Shown here in pieces: positions 58,344-64,000 of a stretch of 64,000 bases of DNA (the stretch's first letter is position 1; every line of letters begins with the position of its first letter). Both the position numbers and the translations under genes were made by a program. This stretch comes from Larix kaempferi (lineage: Eukaryota > Streptophyta > Pinopsida > Pinales > Pinaceae), in contig BSBM01000711.1 in assembly GCA_027924585.1 (NCBI GenBank), forward strand, positions 9,781,001-9,845,000. The letters run 5' to 3'. The notes beneath the pieces were generated by a model. The model saw nothing but the letters and a program-made list of their open reading frames with translations. It made no database searches and had not been told where the DNA came from.

Positions 58344-61300
58344 CTAAAGATGGATGTTTGTGCCAAAGATCAAGTTTGTGAAGTGATACACCACTGAACC
58401 TAGTCTGTAATCCATGAATACATGCCCACTAGTCTTTCTTGACTTCCAATCTAGTGTAAGATATTCCCCCTTAACCACCATCGATCCAGTAGGAAATTCA
58501 ATTCCTTCATCGTCGATTAATGATCCGTAGAGGGTTTGCTTACCTTGGATGCACCATGCCAACCAATAATCCATGCCCCATTCATTGTCTTTCGGTGCAA
58601 CAACTGCGTATATGTGTCCTGGTTGTACAAGATCTGCGATATGGTCGTAGTTTGTAGAAATCGCTGATTGGCCCTCCTCTAACTAGATTGTTTCAACAAC
58701 TGCACGTTGGTCTACTGCAAGTGGCACACGATCCCATTCATCAACCCAGTCCATCCATTCGCATTCATCCCATTCGCCACTACTGCAAGGGTTGAAAAAG
58801 CATGCAAGCTTTCACGTCCATATTTCAAATAAGTGGTTGTTTGAGCTTCGAACTGAATGAAATCCATGTGTTCCTTGTACTGTGCTGCAACTATAGGAAC
58901 GCAATCGATCTATGTCAACCACTAGCCAAAAATTTCTCTCCACACGTCCTGCCACCAATGATGTTTGTTGATATCTTGCTCAATCTGACATTGTTGCGGA
59001 GCACCATTGAACTGTGAACCGCACATCTCGGATATGAGGTTCCTTGTCAAACCTCATCTCTTCCCTTCTTAGTGTGGTCTTGATGCATGCACCGACCCCA
59101 TCATGCGCGCCTTTGCCGTGCCCGGTCTCAAAATAGTTCCAGATATGCGACACGTTATAAGTCTTATGCAAATTACTCATCCATTGGAATACTTGGGCAT
59201 TTTTGAACTGGCCCGCACAACCATCCAACCATATCCAATGTTGATCCATATGTATATCTCTCTCCTTCAACTGATCATAGAAAATTTGAAAACAATGTAT
59301 ATCTCTCTCCTTTAACTGATCATTTATGTAAAAGTTTGTCTCCTTCAGTATTATCCTCTTGTCATTGTTGCTCTCTGGCCCATGCCTATACATAATATGT
59401 ACCATGATGTTGACTTGGTTTGAAAGGTAGTATTGACTCTGGATTTCATTTTGTGGCTGAAGGGTGTAATTTTCTGCAAAATCCACAATTGACACTATGG
59501 TTCCAACGGAAAATGTGTCACTACATTTTCTGTACTGCTCATCTTGCCATCGCGCTACATGCACATGTTGAACATACTGCTCGGTTTTCTCGTAGAATTT
59601 CGTCAAGAAGTCACATACCGGTACTTGTTACCATGGAAACAAGGGAAATATTACAATTTGGCCTTTGGAAAAATGTATATGCCATAAATTGAACGTGTAA
59701 TATGAAAAATATGTAATATTCATTTGTACCTATGACTTTATGCACTCTTTTTACTTTCTCTGAAATTGTCTAATTGATAGGTCACATACTTGAAGCTCTG
59801 CATCTCCACACCCATCATGCCAAATTTTGTGTCCTTGCTTTCATGAATGCAATGGTTCAAGAGATAAAACCCACTCCACATAGAACATGTCCCATATAGA
59901 CAAGATTTTTCATAATACTTTTGTCCTTCGGGCCTTGGACACATGATGTTGTGGATAAAGTCTCTTGATGCATTCGGTGGTAGTATAGATTCATTGTATC
60001 CCTGCACAATGTTAGTATGCAAATCACAAAATATATGTTTATATGTGTCATAATAATATTCATATTCTACGTGGTATCTACAACAACAAGTTTTCCGATC
60101 AATGCATATACGAATGTACCATGGTTTGCATTTCTCAAAGGACCTTTGGCCCAGGTTCAATTGTGTGTGCTCATTCCTGAATCTCTCATAGAGTTCAGTC
60201 TGTGTGGTGTCAAGGAAGTGTTTAACATGGGGCTCATATTCAGTAGAATCTTTTCTCAGTTTTAGCACGTCTCTTTGGTTTGATGAAGGTCTAGTATGAT
60301 CATGCCAAAACTTTTGTACTAACTCCTTAACAACATCAATTAGATTCCTATCTGCATGAGGCAACCTACCAACAAAAGCCCAACAATCGTTTCCACCTGG
60401 AATGTCAATATTTTCTCTTATAACATAGTACTTTTTAATAGTTTTTCTATTTAATTTGAGTATGTGAGAAGTGTGTGATAGCAGGCGACGTTGCCTTGTG
60501 GACTTTCTTACAACTGATTCCGCTAAAACACGACGAGTTGCACAAAGATCTTTTGTACGAGACTTCTTCCCAATCGCATTAAATGCAGATTAGAAATTTC
60601 TACCAATATGACTGTTGGCCTCTGAAATTTTAACCATCTTTATGCCCAAAATTCTCCTGACAACAGCTAAAGAACGTGACTTTAACAAACATAGCAATAA
60701 TTGACATTTACCTGCATCACCTTTGGATTCAAAATATTCTTTGACAATTTTGTTGCATTTCCATTCGATAGTGCATTTTGGCAACTTGCCTTCAAGCCCC
60801 GACATAGCACTCTCATCCACATGAATATGTTTAGGATTTCTTCTTCTTGCATTGGACAGTCGAGGTAGGGAGGGTGGACATGATACATGAATCTCGAGCT
60901 TGTTTGTTGTGGTGCTTGGTTCATAGATTGGGCCATAGTGGGAGTGTGGTCAACAGGGTTGTGGTCTTCTTGGGGATATTGCAAATTAAGCAAGGCAGTA
61001 TGTCCATCTCTACACATGTAGCATCTCCCAAAATTCTTGTGTCGTGAGGAACTTCAGAATGAATCGTTGATGGATTGTTGGTTGGATATTGTGTTGATGT
61101 TGGAATTTGAGTTGGGTCCGTTGGACACGACCCCTTTACCCATGGTTCTGAACAAGAGGTTGTCATTTCAACAACTATGTTAGGATCAGTGGCATGATCT
61201 GGGGCAATGATAGGACCATGTCTCAATCTTTCGATTCCCAACCTGGCCTTTTCTCTTAAGTCATTGACTTTTTCAATGGGCAGATTCCTTCTATTTTTTT

Positions 61301-61358
61301 TCGTTTTGTGGGTTTCCCATCTCCAAAAGTCTCTTTAACACAACTATCAGGCCTACCC
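58344..61358 (-). pseudogene. uncharacterised DDE-transposase-like family gene, decayed
   Basis: Read on the minus strand, the last exons follow a strong acceptor (TTGTTTCTTTTGTAG, ending 61359). The exon runs 61358 to 59730, a 106-bp GT-AG intron occupies 59729-59624, and the final exon runs 59623 to the stop at 58344. The upstream exon crosses three frames, with breaks near 61295 (A-run) and in 61020-60820, and has a stop near 60596. Blocks in order: a basic front (GDGKPTKRKK), LLLCLLKSRSLAVVRRILGI, FWHDHTRPSSNQRDVLKLR, FLDTTQTELYERF, KTCCCRYHVEYEY, then after the intron VDFAENYTLQPQNEIQSQY, WLDGCAGQFKNA, ETGHGKGAHDGVGA and a Cys-rich LACFFNPCSSGEWDEC. I know relatives with these blocks from plants and animals, annotated only as uncharacterised. 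The spaced Asp residues in DFAENY and LDGCAGQF suggest a DDE-type transposase fold, but that is inference. Confidence 0.65.
59624..59729 (-). other. 106-bp intron in the DDE-like gene
   Basis: On the minus strand it starts GTACAAATG and ends GGTAACAAG. Splicing after the first base of a codon joins HKVI to VPVCDFLTKFYE-type sequence in the frame of the next exon, and restores continuity of the conserved family blocks. Confidence 0.65.
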
Positions 61359-62840
61359 CTACAAAAGAAACAACAAATATGATATTAGTGCCATTATACA
61401 ATGAACCTGACATATTCCAACATAGCTTACCACTTTACAAATTAACATATACAACTATAGACTATGTTGGTTTATTTGTGTTTGAATAAACATCATTATC
61501 CCTTACAATTCCAATCAATATAGATGATGTTTGGTCAAGTGTAGAGAGGAGAAACTAGTGTCTTTCCTAGCCATGAATTCATAAAAATTATGGTAGTAAC
61601 ACCCTACAACAGAGATGGCTAGAGATGCCTTGGGAATAGTTTGATAGTTTTTCTACATCAAATAAGGTAACCTTAATTAGTTACATTTTTTGCTTTCTCC
61701 CTTAATGTTATCAATTCTAAATTTTGCACCTAGTTTGATTGCCTTGTCTTCCTAGTGGAATGGTATATCCTTCCATTTCAGGCAATGTCCTTTACCATTG
61801 TAAATTACTAGGTTATATAACACATTAAGGAGTTGAAAAAACAACAACAAACTATTTCCTTAGATCTATAAACCTTGAGATGATAGAATGTGATTTTGAG
61901 TTTAAAATACCCATGGTTGAATTCAACAATGCATCGCAATAGAATGAATGTATACCTTGTTTTGTGCAAAACCTTAAGGAGGATGCAAAGATTTCTAACA
62001 AGGATCATGGTCTTGGGAAGTGTGATTAGGGGGAATATAATTTGACCTTTCAATGTGAAATATATAGGGTGGGGAGGTGTTGGAGAGTGGGGAACTGGGG
62101 ACTATACCAACAATCATCATGTTGAATAGAGCATGAAGTGGGAAAGTCTTGGTTTTTGGAAAAAAAATCATTATTAAAGGTGAGAGGATATTGTAAGGAT
62201 GGTAAATATGGATGAATATTATCATATTTGGATTCATAGAGAAAGGAAATGTGCATATACTTACAGATATCCTCATTCCATACAATGGTAGTGAATAAGA
62301 GATGAGAGAGTTGAGGTTTTGTGGATGAGTTGAAGTGATATTTTTAGTTATGTTTAGTGAATGTGTGGTTTTTGTTTTAGCATAATATGAGGTGAAAAGA
62401 ACAAAATTAACTTGGGAACTAATTACACAATGAGGAGGTTGCATACTTCATCTTGTCTAGTGTTCATATGAGTTTTTTTAGATGTAAACTTGGGAAATCT
62501 TCTTGTCAAATTCATTGTTGTCTATGCATGGATATTGTTGTGGGCATATGATAAAAACAAAAAGGCATGGACTCATCTCAAATCTTGTGAATGAAAAGAC
62601 TCATTTACAATTCACCATACCTCTATAGAAATGATCTCCACTTGCAATGGAAACTGGTAGCTTGAATGAATCCACTAGATTCCAAGACCATTGAAGATGT
62701 TTGATAGATTCCAAAGGTGATTTTGTGTCCAATAGATCAAAGAGTGTCCAAAATATCAATGAGTGTGAGCCAATGAGCAACCTGTGAGAGCTTGAAACCC
62801 GCAGAAGAAGTGAAACCCATGTTTTTGGTAGAATTCCCAG
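61359..62840. other. probable upstream intron or leader of the DDE-like gene; no other gene
   Basis: AT-rich with no supported frame. One minus-strand frame (61995-62444) is Ser/Pro/Ile-rich without family match. Confidence 0.45.
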
Positions 62841-62960
62841 GAAATAGAGAACTCTATTTTTTTTTAACTAGTAACAGGGCCACGCATGCGTGTTTTTCCC
62901 GTGTACACATGAGGAGCGCGCACATGCCCAAACCCACGTACGTGCCCCTGTATAACGTTT
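62841..62960. other. CpG-rich patch, inverted counterpart of 45.66 kb
   Basis: CACGCATGCGTG, GAGCGCGCACATG and CCCACGTACGTGCC next to an A-run. On the minus strand the order is TGCGTGGCCCTGTT, A-run, AATAGAGTTC. The left patch has TGCGTGCCTCTGTT, A-run, AATAGAGCTC. It may be a terminal inverted repeat or a shared promoter type. Confidence 0.5.
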
Positions 62961-63785
62961 AAACCATTTATTCCCCAACGTTTACACCATTTAATGCCAA
63001 ACGTTCCCCCACTTCGAAAATATTTGCATAAATTGGACTCGGTGATGAAGTTTGAAGGGTGGGTCTTAATTTTTATTGGAAGGGCTTACTCTTTGACACA
63101 TTTGATAATTTATGGTTGTCTATGCGCCTTGACCAAATTGACATTGTAAGGTGAGGATGTGCATGCATAATAATCCTTATTTATGACTATGCGATGAGGA
63201 TTTAAATGGAAGAGGATGTAAATATGTGTTATTTTTATACGTATTTTGATGGCGAGTGTCGAAGAGAAATGTGGTGATAAACCACAATTCCTCAGCCAAA
63301 AATTGTTTTTTTTAATTTTATTAATAAGCATTGTGGTACTTTGGTCCAAATGTTTTTTCTAACTCATTGTTTCTCCATATTGTGTGCCTACTGCCACCTC
63401 TCTATATCAATGCATAAAATCATCCTCTGCTTGGTTTGTGGTTATAGTTGCATGCCATTGAGTGTTGTTTATAGTTTCTGTGAGTTTGTGACATTCATGC
63501 AATAAATGAAGTCTTGTAGAGGAGGATTCATCAAAGAGGCAATTTGAATTTCATTTTGACAAAACACATATTTTGTAAAGATCAAATGCCATGAATGCAT
63601 CCTTAGCCTACCATGCAAGACCGTGGATATGTTGAAAAGCATTGAACATCATCAAAGAATAAAAACCAGTTCCTCGAGATCTTATTGAAGCATATTGAGC
63701 TCAACTGAATTCCACCTGGGCCTTAATTAAAAATTCTAGACCTCATGTCTCATCAATAACACATAGAATCCATGACACTATCCCT
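62961..63785. other. no gene recognised
   Basis: AT-rich, with no supported coding, RNA or repeat feature. Confidence 0.5.
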
Positions 63786-63898
63786 CTGCAAGGAGCCTCC
63801 TCCTCCTCCTCCTCCTCCTCATAATCATCTTCGTCATCATCATCATCTTCATCATCATCCTCATCATCATCATCCTCGTCATCGTCATCATCCTCGTC

Positions 63899-63930
<32 letters not shown>

Positions 63931-64000
63931 TATCGCCCACTTCCTCATCATCATCCTCATCCTCCTCCTCCTCCTCATCATCATCTTGGTCATCATCTTC
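63786..64000. repeat. CTC/CAT trinucleotide microsatellite, runs off the window
   Basis: CTCCTC units then CATCAT, CATCCTCAT and CGTCAT units. On the minus strand one frame is a run of Asp and Glu ending PCRGIVSWILC. It could be the acidic part of a gene lying beyond the window, but simple microsatellite is enough to explain it. Confidence 0.85.

Overview
The window reads as repeat-dense, AT-rich nuclear DNA of a plant with a large genome. I found no intact cellular gene. Most of the sequence is decayed mobile DNA. The pol gene of the chromovirus at 21-34 kb resembles the IFG7-type elements I know from conifers, and there is a decayed ARF6/8-type auxin response factor fragment. A gymnosperm is therefore the likeliest source, but that is inference.

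Layout. 1-2784: AT-rich DNA with one small transposon with inverted termini (789-1740). 2785-14861: element A, a complete Ty3/gypsy retrotransposon of the Tat type. It has 2847-bp LTRs, a CATAG target duplication and a tRNA-Asp primer site. Its LTRs carry a gene-like ORF of about 490 codons in U3. Its polyprotein has an archaeal-type RNase H placed before the reverse transcriptase. 14862-17590: low-content DNA with two gene fragments on opposite strands, one of them the ARF pseudogene. 17590-21107 and 33790-35080: unusual DNA built from recurring short words, possibly organelle-derived, split by element B. 21108-33789: element B, a minus-strand chromovirus with long LTRs and a decayed gag-pol. 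35081-38090: AT-rich simple DNA.

38091-44866: element C, a defective Ty1/copia element with intact LTRs and a TGTTT target duplication. It has lost gag, protease and integrase and carries two tandem arrays. It sits inside a CAACCAT-word repeat field. 45450-62960: a zone that may be one large DNA transposon. CpG-rich, inverted-oriented ends lie near 45.65 and 62.86 kb. A plus-strand multi-exon gene remnant ends in a nuclear localisation signal (45.96-50.92 kb). A minus-strand gene of an uncharacterised, DDE-transposase-like family lies at 58.34-61.36 kb. Between them is a 4.9-kb imperfect inverted repeat of telomere-word and GC-rich satellite arrays (52.4-57.3 kb). The window ends in an acidic-codon microsatellite.

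How the parts relate: all three retrotransposons decayed mainly through point changes. Element A carries nine in-frame stops and no frameshift in about 6.1 kb, most of them explicable by deamination of methylated cytosine. The best candidates for something undescribed are the U3-borne ORF of element A, its RNase H arrangement, and the 45-63 kb composite.
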